Source: Alisma plantago-aquatica
Taxonomy: Eukaryota > Streptophyta > Magnoliopsida > Alismatales > Alismataceae
Assembly (NCBI GenBank): GCA_963693085.1
Contig: OY856409.1
Location: 244,870,058 to 244,934,057 of the forward strand
DNA length: 64,000 nt
Reading direction: 5' to 3'
Made by a program: the position numbers and the translations under genes. Shown here piece by piece: positions 1-11,098 of the stretch. The number at the start of each line of letters is the position of its first letter. Within the stretch, counting starts at the first letter, position 1. The notes under the pieces were generated by a model. That model was not told where the DNA came from. It was given only the letters and a program-made list of their open reading frames with translations, and did no database searches.

Positions 1-1373
1 AGGCGACACGCATACCGGGCATCCCTAAATCCGCAATGGTAGTGCTGATGGAGGACACGTGGCGCCCGGAGAACCACAACTTCTCCCAACCGCTTCCTAT
101 AAATAGCAACTACAAGACTCCGATGGGACGGGTCAGAATCTCGCGAAAGCTAACTTGGGAAAGAACCTTGAGCTAGTGTGTCGTGTCCCAGAGGTGTACT
201 GGGCGATACTAGGTTAGCACTTCCCCGACCCGAGAGGGCAGGAATGGTTCACTTAGAATTTGTCTCGGTCACCACAGCAGCCCGATATCAACCAACAAAG
301 ACACCCAATATGAGTAACCCGACACCCTAAGCGGTCCCTAGCCCGACACGATACCGAGCCCGATACGAATCACCCGTCACGGTGTGTCGCCTGAGAGGGT
401 GGCATCCCGACATGACCGTATTGGGCAAGGGAGCTTTGGTTGGTACGTCTACCCATCATTGCCTATCGCCTGACAGGGAGTGCCACCCGACATGGGCGTA
501 TCGGGCAGAGCCCCAACCAGTATCGGGCTAGAGTGCTCTTAGGGATCTGCTGCTACATGTCACTCTTCTACATCAAGGAGGCGATACTTATCTTTCTTTT
601 TCAGTCATTTACTTTCTTTACTTACACAATGTAACCAAACCTCTTTTATATAATGACTATGCTAATGGAATTAGAGAAGTTTTAAATATATGATGCTTTA
701 GGTTTGGTTCCTTTTGTTGGATGGTTACTTTGTTTAGCATCCGAACTCTAGCTTGCATGCTTAGATCATGTTTTGACTAGGTATCAAATCATGTTTCCCA
801 TTGTAGCAGCCTCGAGAGAGGTGTCGTAGCTCTAGTGTTTGGTCTGATCAAGGAGTACGAGAGTACCCAGGATCGGCGTTGCTTCAGTTTTCTTTCCACT
901 CTAACCCAAGGTCCAGCAACCTCGAGAGAGGTGTTGGCGCTTAGTTAGAGGTACCCTCTTTGAGAGAAGGGGTACTGGATGTTCCTGCTGCCGCTTGTTT
1001 TACCAAAGTTTGCTCCTTCGTTCCTTACCGAAGCAATAGTTTTATCTCCTTTGGCTCTGTTGCGCAAAAACTTCTAAAAATCGATAAATGCTTAAAACCT
1101 TAATTTACCTAGTAACTCCATTTGGAGATACTTTTCTTTTATTTTATCGATCTTAGCCTGTTGTTCCCTCCAGGAACTTTATACTCATCTTACCCTTGTC
1201 GGAGTGTAATGTGTTGATTCCATGTTCTTGACACTACCCCCCTTGTCCCTGTGGTTCGACCCCGATTGCTACTTCGTACCCCCTCATTGTTGTGGGGGCC
1301 TAAGAGTCGGGTAATTTAAAAGTCCGACTACTTCAAATCCGCTCCTTTTGGGACGTGCGATTTATACCGGTCA
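1..1373 (+). repeat. 5' LTR of Athila-1, left end outside the window
   Basis: The stretch precedes a tRNA-Asp-type primer-binding site and an in-phase gag-pol, as the 5' LTR of a Ty3/gypsy Athila element should. It carries a TATA box at 98-105, a cluster of TRTCGGGC/GCCCGAYA motifs at about 200-530, and two copies of a roughly 20 bp block with the core CCTCGAGAGAGGTGT (805-824 and 913-934). The right boundary is taken at the CA at 1372-1373, just before the leader. The start of the LTR and any target-site duplication lie left of position 1. No second full copy of this LTR is recognisable in the window. Confidence 0.6.
98..105 (+). promoter_or_regulatory. TATA box in the Athila-1 5' LTR
   Basis: TATAAATA lies in the context CCTATAAATAGC, about 1.5 kb upstream of the gag start. 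This is the expected position of an LTR promoter. Transcription is inferred; only the box is seen. Confidence 0.55.
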
Positions 1374-1379
1374 ACTTTT

Positions 1380-1397
1380 TGGCGTCGTTGTCAGAGA
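1380..1397 (+). other. Decayed primer-binding site (tRNA-Asp type) of Athila-1
   Basis: TGGCGTCGTTGTCAGAGA follows the LTR end by 6 bases. Athila/Tat elements normally carry TGGCGCCGTTGCCGGGGA here, complementary to the tRNA-Asp 3' end. All four differences are transitions (two C to T, two G to A), the same type of change that made the gag-pol stop codons. Confidence 0.65.
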
Positions 1398-1626
1398 CAA
1401 GGCAAAAAGGTATTGTCAACGAACCCGAATCCATTAATAACACTCTCGTGTCTCAAGCTTAGAAATGAGCTTGACAACACTTTCTTTTTCCTTTTTTATC
1501 TTCTAACCTGAAATGAGTGTAGAGTAGTTTGTCTTATTAATAAAAGTTTTCTAACTTGATTATACGTTCTATTCAGGTACTCAGGAAAGAAGTTTTCTAC
1601 TCATCTGAGCACCAACATCACTAGAC

Positions 1627-3573
1627 ATGCCACCTCGCGTCGAACCACCTCTTTCAGAGGGTGAGAAACACACGAGAGTTAGACCTCACTCGCCTCCGCC
1701 TGAAGACAATGACCGTTATGACGGTAACCGTCAACATGAAGATCCTAGAACAGAACAATTTGAGGATGACCATCGCCATGAGAGACGTCGTCATCACCAA
1801 AGACACAGAAGAAATCAACATGACCAGGAACAGAACAAGCAAGACAGTGATAGTAAAGACTTTAGCGAAGGAGAAAAGATCCTCAGAGAGTTGGCTGCTA
1901 CGAAGGCCAACAACTCAAGGTGTCCTATTGTCATCCCAAGGTTCAATGTCTTAAACTTTGAGTTGAAACCTTCCGTCATATCCATGATCCAGAACAAGAG
2001 TTTCTGAGGAAGTTCAAAGAATGATAATCCTTACCATCATCTAGATGCCTTCAAGAACATCTGTGATATGATTAAGATGCGGGGAGTCCCATAGGAGGTC
2101 ATTTACTGCAAGGGATTCATCTTCTCTTTAGAGGACAAGGCTCTATCTTGGTACCTCAGGCTGCCGCATCAAGCTCTGAATGGATGGAGTGCACTTGCAG
2201 ATGCTTTTGTGAATAAGTTTTACCCTACAGAGAAAGCTGTCAGGAATAGGCAAAGGATAATGTCATTCATGCAGAAGCCGAATGAGAATCTACATGAAGC
2301 ATGAGAACGATATTAAAAATATCAGAGGGATTGCCCCCATCACAACTACAAGAAGGGATTTCTAATAACCACCTTCTACAACGGTTTGACCACTGAGGAA
2401 AGGGTTTCGCTTAATGCAACTACAGGCAGCGACTTTCTGGGGAAGAAGCCAAGAAGATCCAAAAAGATCATCAAAAACATGGCTGAATTACAAGCCGACA
2501 CCAACTACGACAGATCTGATAGAGGACATGCTAAGAAGGCTGCTAGAGAAGGGCCCTCCATCGAATCCAAAGCTCTCAAAGCTATCACTTCTCAGATCCA
2601 GAAGATAGCCACCGACGTCAGACAATTGAAAGAATTAGGTGAAAAGGGAAAGAAACAAGTTGAGAAAGTTATGAAATGTGTCACCTGCGGAGAGGGTGGA
2701 CACGGGGTTGATAACTGTGTTTACACCCGACCTGAAGGGTCGAGTGAAAGTGAATCCGAGATAGAGGACGATGAGAATGTCTCTTTTGTGAACTTCAAGA
2801 GGCCGAATCATCCTGGTTTTAATTATGGCAATAAGGATGCAGCCGAAAATTCACATCAGCTAAATGACCCCACCAAGCAACCCCAAGGTTTTGAGAAAAG
2901 AGGGGGACACGGTCAGTTCACCAGAACTACCACTTTCCAATCGAACAAGGCAAATTTCCAAGGACAGGGAAAGTACCAAAGTCGACAAGCAGCTAACCCT
3001 AGTCATAGCCTAGGTCAAGCCAAAGAGCAAAGTTAGGACAAGAGCCCGAACCAACCAGATTTGGTGGGGCAATTGTTTGATTTTGTAAAAAGACAAGATA
3101 CTATCAATAACCAGTTGGCGCAAAGCGCGCTATCAAATTTAGGAGTTCTGAACACGATGCAGGTTCAGATGGAGGACATGTAGACTCACCAATGCCAAAT
3201 CGATCAGCAGTTGGCCCAGATGGCCGAGTTGATAAAGAACCCCTCGGGTAAGATACCCTCCAACACTGAATCCATTAAAATGGCGGTGCTGATATCAGGG
3301 AAGGTAGTAGAAAGTCCTGAAGCGGCCAATCCCGTAGAACCTGAACCAATGATTTCGGTAGAGATTCCAGGAGAGGAAGAGAATCAACAAGCTCATGATA
3401 GGGATTCCGAAACAAGATCTATTGAGGAACTATTTGGTAAAAGGAATCCTTACTCTCCCAAGTTGCCTTTCCCTTACAGATTAATAATGGCACATCTTAA
3501 AAGGCATTATGAGAAGTTTATGGAGTCAGTAAAGAAACTTCACCTCGAAGTACCCTTCTTGGATGCTTTGTAG
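1627..3573 (+). pseudogene. gag: gag of Athila-1 (broken by stops)
   Basis: Capsid/nucleocapsid region of an Athila Ty3/gypsy element. It begins at ATG 1627 with a charged His/Arg-rich N-terminus, followed by the retrotransposon gag domain at about 1990-2400 (readable landmarks are FELKPSVI, WYLRLPHQ and TFYNGLTTEERV). A CCHC zinc knuckle, CX2CX4HX4C, lies at 2677-2718. The tail is Gln/Lys-rich. One reading frame runs through the whole region and on into pol without any frameshift, but it holds stops at 2005, 2092, 2302, 2314, 3034, 3181 and 3571. Each stop fits a CGA, CAG, CAA or TGG codon hit by a transition. The element can no longer make Gag. Confidence 0.85.
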
Positions 3574-4614
3574 GAGATTCCGACATATGCAAAGTTTTTC
3601 AAAGACTTGATCACGAAGAAGAAAAGAGGAGGAAGAATCGAGACAGTGCACCTAGCTAGCATGTATTCTTCTTTTGTCAAAGCAGATTTACCAGCTAAGA
3701 AGAAGGATCCTGGGGCTTTCACCATTCCCTTTGCTGTTGGAGACAATATCGAGTGAAAAGGTCTTGCCGATGTAGGGGCTAGCATCAGCCTTATGCCCCT
3801 AAGCCTTGCGAAATGTTTGGGTCTGGCTGATATGGTTAAGACCAACATGAGGATTGAATTGGCGGACCATACGTTCAAGAGGCCCATTGGTGTTGTTGAG
3901 GATGTACAGATCCGTGTTGGAAGTTTCTTCATTCCCTGCGATATTGTGGCCATTGACACGGTGGAGGACCCTGGTTGTCCTATCATCTTTGGACGCTCCT
4001 TCTTGGCTACAGGAAGGGTGTTGATTGATGTTGTCGAGGGGATCATTACTCTAAGGGTCGGAAACGACCATTTAGATTTCAAAGTAAAGGATGCTATGAA
4101 GGGACCTTCCTTTCTAGAATCCGCTTACTTTGTTGAAAGCTACAACCATCTTTGTGAAGAGATGGAAGAGGATACCATAATGGTAGACCCTCTTGTGAAA
4201 GCATTAAGTAATCAAGATTCTGATGCTGAAGATTCTGAAAATCTAGAAGTTGTCGAGTTTCTCAATTATCTTAATCAGTGTGATGAAGATCTGAGCAACG
4301 AGGAAGAGGTAATAGAAACAGTTAAGTTTTCCTCTCTAGAGGAGGCACCAGAAGAAAAGGCACCCAAGGCTAAGCTTGAGTTGAAGCAGATACCTGAAGG
4401 GTTAAAGTATGAATTTCTAGATCAGGAGGAGAGAAATCTTGTCATCGTTAATGCTTATCTTATGAAGGATCAATTGGACAAACTTCTTGGGGAGTTGAGA
4501 CTCCACAGGCAGGCTATAGGATACTCGGTAGAGGATATCAAAGGCCTTAGCCCTGTGTTATGTATGCATCGCATCAATTTGGAGGAATCTGCTAAACCTC
4601 GAGCTCAACCCTAG
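3574..4614 (+). pseudogene. pro: Retropepsin-like protease and linker of Athila-1 pol (broken)
   Basis: Aspartic protease that would mature the Gag-Pol polyprotein. The active-site motif DVGAS is at 3769-3783 (usual family form DLGAS), followed by the hydrophobic flap region and the closing segment PIIFGRSFLATGRVLIDV near 3979-4032. An acidic Glu/Asp-rich linker of about 150 residues (to 4614) leads to reverse transcriptase, as is usual for Athila. The same frame as gag continues. A TGA at 3754 precedes the active site, and a TAG at 4612 separates this part from the RT. Confidence 0.8.
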
Positions 4615-5832
4615 AGAAAATTGAACCAGATGCTGAAAGAAGTTGTGAAGAAAGAAGTAATCAAACTGAGAGATGATGGGATCATTTACCCGATCAGTGA
4701 CAGTAACTGGGTGAGCCCGATCCATGTAGTACCGAAGAAAGGAGGTATTACAATAGTTAAAGGAGATAAAGACGATGAAGTGGAGGTTCAGACCGTCACA
4801 GGATGGAGAATGTGTATTGACTACCGAAAACTGAACCAAGCCACAAAAAAAGATCATTATCCGCTTCCTTTCATTGATCAAGTTCTTGAAGGATTAGCAC
4901 ACCATGACTATTTCTGTTTCTTGGATGGTTTTTCACAGTTTTATCAAGTTCCCATCTTGCCAGACGACCAAGAGAAAACTACTTTTACATGTCTCTATGG
5001 CACCTACGCCTTCAGGAGGATGCCTTTCGGCCTGTGCAATGCTCCCGCAACGTTTCAGCGTTGCATGATATCGATGTTTTCGGATTTTCTGGAAGACATC
5101 GTGGAAGTTTTCATGGATGACTTTTCTGTCTATGGAAAAGACTTCGATGTCTGCCTAAAGAACCTATCTATGGTGTTGCAATGCTGCGAGGAAAAGAGTT
5201 TGGTTTTGAACTGGGAGAAGTGCCATTTTATGGTACGAGAAGGCATCGTGCTAGGGCATAAAGTTTCGAGGCGTGGCATCGAGGTAGACATTAGAAAAGT
5301 TGAAGCCATATCTAAGCTTCCTCCATCGATGTCTGTAACGAGAGTGAGGAGTTTCCTTTGGCATGCTGGCTACTACCGAAGATTTATAAAAGACTTCTCA
5401 AAGATCTCGAAACCGTTGTCCAACCTTCTAGTAAAAGATGTTGAATTCAATTTCTCTGACGATTGTATAATTGCTTTTCAGGTCTTAAAGGATGCCCTTG
5501 TCTCACCACCTATCCTTCAAGCTCCAGACTGGGAGCTACCTTTCGAGCTTATGTGTGACGCCAGTGACTATGCTATAGGAGCAGTACTGGGTCAGAAAAA
5601 GGACAAAAAGCACCACGTCATTTGCTATGCCAGTCGTACTCTAGATGAAGCTCAGGTGAATTATACGACTACAGAAAAGGAAATTCTCGCGATAGTCTTC
5701 TCTTTCGAAAAGTTTAGATCCTATCTTATCAGTGCGAAGGTGAAGGTCTACACAGACCATGGAGCAATAAGATATCTCATGCAAAAGAAGGATACCAAGC
5801 CAAGGCTATTAAGGTGGGCTTTGTTACTATAA
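4615..5832 (+). pseudogene. pol: Reverse transcriptase-RNase H of Athila-1 pol (broken)
   Basis: RNA-dependent DNA polymerase fused to RNase H. The RT palm motif reads FMDD with catalytic Asp codons at 5116-5121; upstream are the conserved [18 protein letters not shown] and [13 protein letters not shown] blocks. RNase H begins near 5540 with CDAS (Asp at 5557), a Glu in TEKEILAIV and YTDH (Asp at 5755). All expected catalytic residues are present. The open stretch is 403 codons and stops at TAA 5830, where related elements have Gln in LLLQEFD. The block order and the words ISDSNWVSP and FMDDFSVYG place it with the Athila lineage rather than a chromovirus. Confidence 0.9.
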
Positions 5833-7299
5833 GAGTTCGACCACGAAATCGTTGATAAGAAGGGTGCGGAGAATGTGTTCGTCGACCACTTATCAAGGAT
5901 CATGGTGGAAAGACAAAAGGAACCACCTATTAATGACGACTATGCTGACGAAGCCTTGCTGATGGTTGAAACCAAAGATGGGAATTTACCTTGGTTCGTA
6001 GATATTTGTAATTATCTCGCCCACAGAGAGTTGCCTCCTGATATAACCTATAATCAAAAGAAGAAGCTCTTTTCGGACATAAAGAACTATTACTAGGATG
6101 ATCCTCTCCTCTTCAGAAGATGCACTGATAACCTATACAGAAGATGTATCCCCGAAGAAGAGGTCCCAAACATCCTGAAAGAATGTCATGCCTCTCCATA
6201 TGGAGGACACCTGGGGAGCGAAAGGACCGCCGCCAAGGTGCTACAATCAGGATTTTACTGGCCCACTTTGTTCAAAGATTTTGCAAACTATGTTAAGGTT
6301 TGTAGGGACTGCCAATCGAAGGGAAACATTGGAAGAAGAAATGAGATGCCAATGGCCAATTGGGTGGAGGTCGAGATTTTTGATGTCTGGGGAATTGATT
6401 ACATGGGTCCTTTTCCCCCATCAAGGGGATACCAATATATTCTAGTTCTGGTAGACTATGTGTCTAAGTGGGTAGAAGCGGTTGCGACCCTGACATGCGA
6501 CTCAAAATCTATGATCAAGTTGTTTGAAAAGACTATTTTCCCTCGCTTCAGAGTACCTCGTACTGTGATAAGCGACGACGGATCACATTTCGGGGAAAAG
6601 CAGTTTGAAGCGCTCCTGCAAAAGTATGGAGTCAGGCACAAGGTTGCTATGCCATATCATCCTCAAACTTCAGGACAAGTAGAAGTCTTGAATAGACAGA
6701 TTAAGCAGATTCTAGAGAAAACTGTCAGCCACACATGAAAGGATTGGTCCATGAAACTTGATGACACCCTTTGGGCCTACAGGACAGCATATAAAGCACC
6801 CCTTGGAACTACTCCTTACAGATTAATCTATGGGAAATCTTGTCATCTACCCTTAGAGATGGAACACAAGGCTCTTTGGGCGATTAAATTCCTAAATATG
6901 GATCTCGAGAAGATAGGAGAGAAAAGATATCTCCAGTTACAGGAACTAGAAGAGTTGAGACTACATGCCTTTGAGAATGCAAGGATCTATAAGCAAACAA
7001 CCAAGGTGTGGCATGATGCCCACCTGAGGAAGAAATATGTAAATGAAGGTGACAAATTTTTATTATTTAAATCATATATTTGTCTTTTTCCAGGGAAACT
7101 ACAGACAAGGTGGTTCGGGCCCTTCATAGTAGTGAATATATACCCATCAGTCATGATGGAGTTGCATGATAAAGACAATCCATCCAAAGTTTTCCAAGTG
7201 AATGGGCATAGAGTAAAGAGATACTACAAAGATGCAGCATTCGTAAGAAGAACAGATATCAGTCTGCAAGATATGGAAACAACTAAAGGCACAAAGTAA
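5833..7299 (+). pseudogene. pol: Integrase of Athila-1 pol (broken)
   Basis: The integrase region starts after the RNase H tail (KKGAENVFVDHLSR). The HHCC zinc finger has His codons at 6187 and 6208 and Cys codons at 6301 and 6310. The DDE core has Asp at 6397 (GIDYMGPFP), Asp at 6574 (ISDDGSHF) and Glu at 6682 (GQVEVLNRQ), with 35 residues between the second and third, the exact family spacing. The C-terminal part (7020-7299) has no chromodomain, as expected for Athila. Two stops interrupt it: TAG 6094 (a Trp in relatives) and TGA 6736. The frame closes at TAA 7297. Confidence 0.88.
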
Positions 7300-7620
7300 A
7301 GGATATGAAGATGTCGAGCTAACGATGTTAACTACAACGCTCCTCAGGAGGCAGCCCGAGCTTTATTTTTCTTAGAATAGGATGTTATTTCCTTTCCAGC
7401 ATGAAAAACATTATGAACATTACTATTGTAATAAGGCCCGAGTCAGTGCATGCGTCACATGCTCTGACTCTTCTGTTTTATGGGCCACCGCTCTATTTTA
7501 TGAGCATTGATGCATAATACTATCTGAGGCTGGGAGCTTCACCTTAGGCCAATGATGTTTTACCCATCAAATCGCTTTTTCCTTCACTTTGATTTTGGTT
7601 TTTCATCATATATCCTATTC
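7300..7620 (+). other. Athila-1 spacer just after pol, noncoding
   Basis: No ORF. At 7335-7360 the sequence CAACGCTCCTCAGGAGGCAG, followed by CCCGAG, matches the position and look of a GGAGGCAACCC-type block commonly found directly after pol in Athila/Tat elements; it contains the inverted repeat CTCCTCAGGAG. Its role is unknown to me. Confidence 0.5.
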
Positions 7621-8707
7621 TAAAGCCTTGTATCGGGCAAGGATACCTCCTCCAGCAGACCATATCGGGAAAAGACTTGGGCATTGCGCAAGTACGCCCT
7701 TATCGGCCTGGTGTATCGGGTGACGCGCTTTAGTAATGAACCGTGTCGGACGATACACCCGAGCAGCGAGCACCCGTATCAGGCGGCAGGAGTAATAACC
7801 CTTGATTTGACAGATGGGACTGCTAGTATCGGGAATGATTTGTCTGCTCGCCCGACACCTACCCCTATTATAGCCGATTTGCCCCCGACTTGAATTGCTA
7901 TATATAGTACAGAGGTTTTACCATGTCGGGCTACTGCTTTTACTCTTCCAGCCACCCATATCGTGTAGTAGTTTCTCCCTTTTTCTCATGTGTCGTCCAG
8001 CTAACTTTTTCTCTCATGTCGCGCAAGATAGCTTCAGATAGCAAAGGTATAGCCCGACAGCCGTGTCGTCCTGCTTGCCCGACACGAACTTCATATTGCG
8101 CACTTTCGTATCGGACTCACAGCTTTAGTTAATTTCTTTGTATTGCCCGACAGACCTTTGCATCGGCTGCGTGACTTTTGCCTGTGTCGCGTGACACATC
8201 TTTAATGCGTGCTTGCCCGATACCCTATATCGGGCGACATCACTTCGTTTCTGATGTCGGGCGACATCACTTCGTTTCTTTGTATCACCCAACTTCACAT
8301 CACTTCGTTTGTTTCTAATGTCGGGCGACACATTTTCTATCGGGACGACCCTATCGGGCGATCCGCATCACGTGGTTGTGTCGCCCGACACTCTTTGAAT
8401 TTGCAGCGTATCGGGCAATGGCTATATCATTCAGTTTCCTACCGTGTCGCCCAATTTTATATCGCCTAGCATGTTCTTCCCGACGGGCGACACCTTTCTT
8501 AAGGGCGATTGTATCGGGCATGAGATCCGTTTGATGACGCCCTGTATCTCACAATGAACTTATGCGGTTTTTAGATGAACTCCGTATCGCCCGACACAAG
8601 CGTATCTGGCAAGAATCATATCGCCCAGTTTTTGTATCGAGCCGAACTTTTCTTATCAGACACCAATATCAACTTTAAAACATTTAGATACTTAATAAAC
8701 TAATCTG
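7621..8707 (+). promoter_or_regulatory. Motif-dense noncoding region upstream of the Athila-1 downstream ORF
   Basis: No convincing gene. At least 15 exact copies of TCGGGC or its complement GCCCGA lie here, nearly all inside a larger TRTCGGGCGAYA or TGTCGCCCGACA context, plus many one-mismatch copies. A short local tandem, GGGCGACATCACTTCGTTTC, occurs twice with a partial third copy at about 8232-8312. The same motif appears in the 5' LTR (5 exact copies in 260-530) and is almost absent elsewhere. A TATA box lies inside at 7899-7906. Position between pol and the next ORF suggests a leader or internal promoter, but this is inference. Confidence 0.5.
7899..7906 (+). promoter_or_regulatory. Internal TATA-like box between pol and the downstream ORF
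   Basis: TATATATA in the context TTGCTATATATAGTACAG lies about 800 bp upstream of the ORF at 8708 and is flanked on both sides by GCCCGACA/TGTCGGGC motifs. A short AT run can arise by chance, so promoter function is a hypothesis. Confidence 0.35.
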
Positions 8708-9739
8708 ATGATAATAGAAATGGGCCGCACCAAGAAAACCGTGGTTCGAGTTGACGAACACGGTCAGAGGATCGACACTGAGGCCGCAACTGAAGCAACA
8801 ACAGTCGAACAGAAATGCCTGAATCTCGAGGTAGTTGGGCCATCAACGGCTGAGAGGAGAGCAAGGACGGAAGAAGTAACGACTCCAACAATAGCTTCAA
8901 CCACAGCGGAAGAACCCCTGGATCGCACACCAGGAAGGTTCGTGCCAAGAGATAATGGGCACGGGTGCCGGTACTCAGAATTGGCAACAAAAATCTATAG
9001 GCCGAGCAGATTCTGCCACCAGTCGTCCTTCCTTCAACTAGGTATCTTCGAAAGACTGGAGAATGTCCTAATTGCAGCAGGACTGAGGAAGATATGCCTC
9101 AGGCGCTCCACCTCCTACACCGAACTCACTAGGGAGTTCATGCCGTCTCTCCGCCGGGTGAAGAATACACCTGAGGACGTTGAAGAATATGGCGGAGCAG
9201 ACAGACTGCAAGGGCGGCTATACAACTCTGAGCACATCATCTCCGAGAAGCTGCTCAATGAGATCTTCTCTTCCAGCGAGGAGGAGAAGAGACTGCTGAA
9301 TAACGGTGCAAGGATCACCGAAGGAGACGAGTTCAACCCCGTGGAGCTCTGGACGAGGCTGACCAGCGAGTCATCATTCAAGCCGGGAAGCAAGGTGGCG
9401 GTGGTGCACTCTTGCTTCTGGAGAATAGTGCATAAGATGGTGGTGTGCCTGCTCTTCATCAAGAACGAATCAAGCAACATCTACATTGAAGAACTCCATC
9501 TCATGTGGCCCATGATGGAGGGCAAGGTGATCAATCTGGGGTGCTTCTTGCTGAATTGGCTGCACCCAATAAAGGATGCCACCAAGGAATACTGCATGGG
9601 TGGCATCATTGATCTGATCGCGGTTGGGTTAGGGTACCCAAGGGAACCGCGCAGTCTTTTGAGGACAAGGGGCAACGAGTTGATTGACCTCAAGTTCCTC
9701 ATGAGGGCCAACATCATAAAGAAGGAAGGGCGAAGCTAA
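8708..9739 (+). pseudogene. ATHILA ORF-1-like protein, N-terminal part of the downstream ORF
   Basis: 343 codons from ATG 8708 (a second in-frame ATG at 8723 gives MGRTKKT and may be the true start). After a Thr/Glu-rich head, residues ~110-330 resemble the plant ATHILA ORF-1 family: QLGIFERLENVLIAAGL, then a helical part, then CFWRIVHKMVVCLLFIKNES and an IEELHLMWPMMEGKVINLG block. In Athila elements this protein occupies the env position after pol; its biochemical role is not established. No signal peptide or clear membrane segment is seen, which argues against a classical envelope. The frame continues past TAA 9737 into the next segment. Confidence 0.6.
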
Positions 9740-11098
9740 TTCTACATGTTCGCAAGGACAAACACCCTCCTTCCACTCCCTCACTACTACGCCTACGACG
9801 CAGAAAAGCTAGTCTTCACCATAGCAGAAATCAAAGTTGTGGCAGTAGAAGCATCTTACGCCGCCACCACCAGTATTCAAGAGAGGGCGGCTACGAGAGG
9901 GGAATCAATTCCTCTCGACCCGAGGCAGGACAAAACTTCATCGAACCCTGCCGAGCCAGCCGCCACTCCAGAGCCACCAACGACAGCAGTTAATAGAGTT
10001 GTCATCGCTCCTATACCAGCCACAATCACGACAACACTTGTCGTGCCTGAAGAAGTACCGACGATCGTTGGGGTCGCCGAGACAACTGGGGGAAAGACAA
10101 CAACGTCAGCCCTGACGGGAGCTGCCGCGGAAGAGACATCTACAGCCCCCGAAACTTCTGTGATGCCCGTGGTGCCAGAAGAATAAGTGCAGTCGGACGC
10201 TAGTAACTGGATGTTCGCCGACATCCTGGAGATGGAGCTCGGAGATGCACAACTTACGCCAATGCCGCTGCCGGTGTCTCCTGTGATAGATGCAGAGGAG
10301 GTCACCAAAAGCAGAGAGGTGGAGCAGCACCCACCCACATCACGTCCTTCTCCACCACCACAAGAAGGTGAGGCAGAGACAACCGTAAAAGTGATGACGC
10401 CTCGCCCAGCAGCATCCACCTCGCAGATGATTGAGATAGGTTCCACCTCGTCGGGTAGACCCTCACGCGAGAGGAGTATCGTGAAGACGAGAGGGAGATC
10501 TGTAGGAGCCCTCCGTCGCTCGGGAAAATGCTGGGGAACGAACTTGATCACTTGCGGGAGGTAACAGAAAGCCACTCAGCTACATTTACTTCTCTAACCC
10601 ACAAGTTTTCATTTTTCCAGCAGAGGCTGAATAGCCAGGAACGAGAACTGCTAACTCTAGTTGGCCTTCCTGGCCAACTAGAGGCACTCAACGCCACACT
10701 GCAGTAGACCCTCCAGCGCCTTGACATGATCGAGGAGAGGATGGACAGGAGGGACAATCACCCGTGCCGAAGGCAGCCGAGGAGATCTCTGTCACCTCCT
10801 GGCTCAGGCTTTCAACCCTCCTCATCGGCATCTTTGTCAAGATCATCGTCCACTTCCTCCTCCCGTGGGACATCTCCAACACCAGAGGAAGGGATGCCAC
10901 AAAGATCCGCCAACAGAGCTCCAGGAGGACAGGCGAGCTCCCGCGGTCTGGAAGAAGCAGCTCCCTCAGTCCCCCTAGACGAAGCTGAGGATGACAATGA
11001 AGCATTCAGCGTCGAGGAGGACTCTTCTGACGAATCTGAGGAAGAGGGGGGGACATATGCGCCGCCAATGAAATACACCCCCTAGAGGAAGAAGCTCG
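9740..11098 (+). pseudogene. Low-complexity linker and coiled-coil part of the downstream ORF
   Basis: Continuation of the 8708 frame to 10564 with stops at 9737 and 10184, then a one-base frame change near 10525 into the frame of 10528-11085, which has a TAG near 10706 and another at 11083. The first half is Thr/Ala/Pro/Val-rich. Codons 10528-10705 form a heptad-like stretch (TSLTHKFSFFQQRLNSQERE) typical of a coiled coil. The last part is Ser/Pro/Arg-rich and then acidic (DESEEE). No catalytic motif is seen. A comparable coiled-coil piece is at 27,044-27,196 in Athila-2. Confidence 0.5.

Noticed and set aside
3540..4082. 180-codon ORF on the minus strand
   Set aside because: It is antisense to the protease region, whose motifs are clear on the + strand; it has no recognisable domain.
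7621..8707. Inserted solo LTR between pol and the downstream ORF
   Set aside because: It shares a motif with the 5' LTR but no alignable stretch, and no TG...CA edges or target duplication are visible.
9877..10575. 232-codon minus-strand ORF, Ser/Thr/Val-rich
   Set aside because: Antisense of a Thr/Pro/Ala-rich linker. Low-complexity codons on one strand open the other strand by composition.
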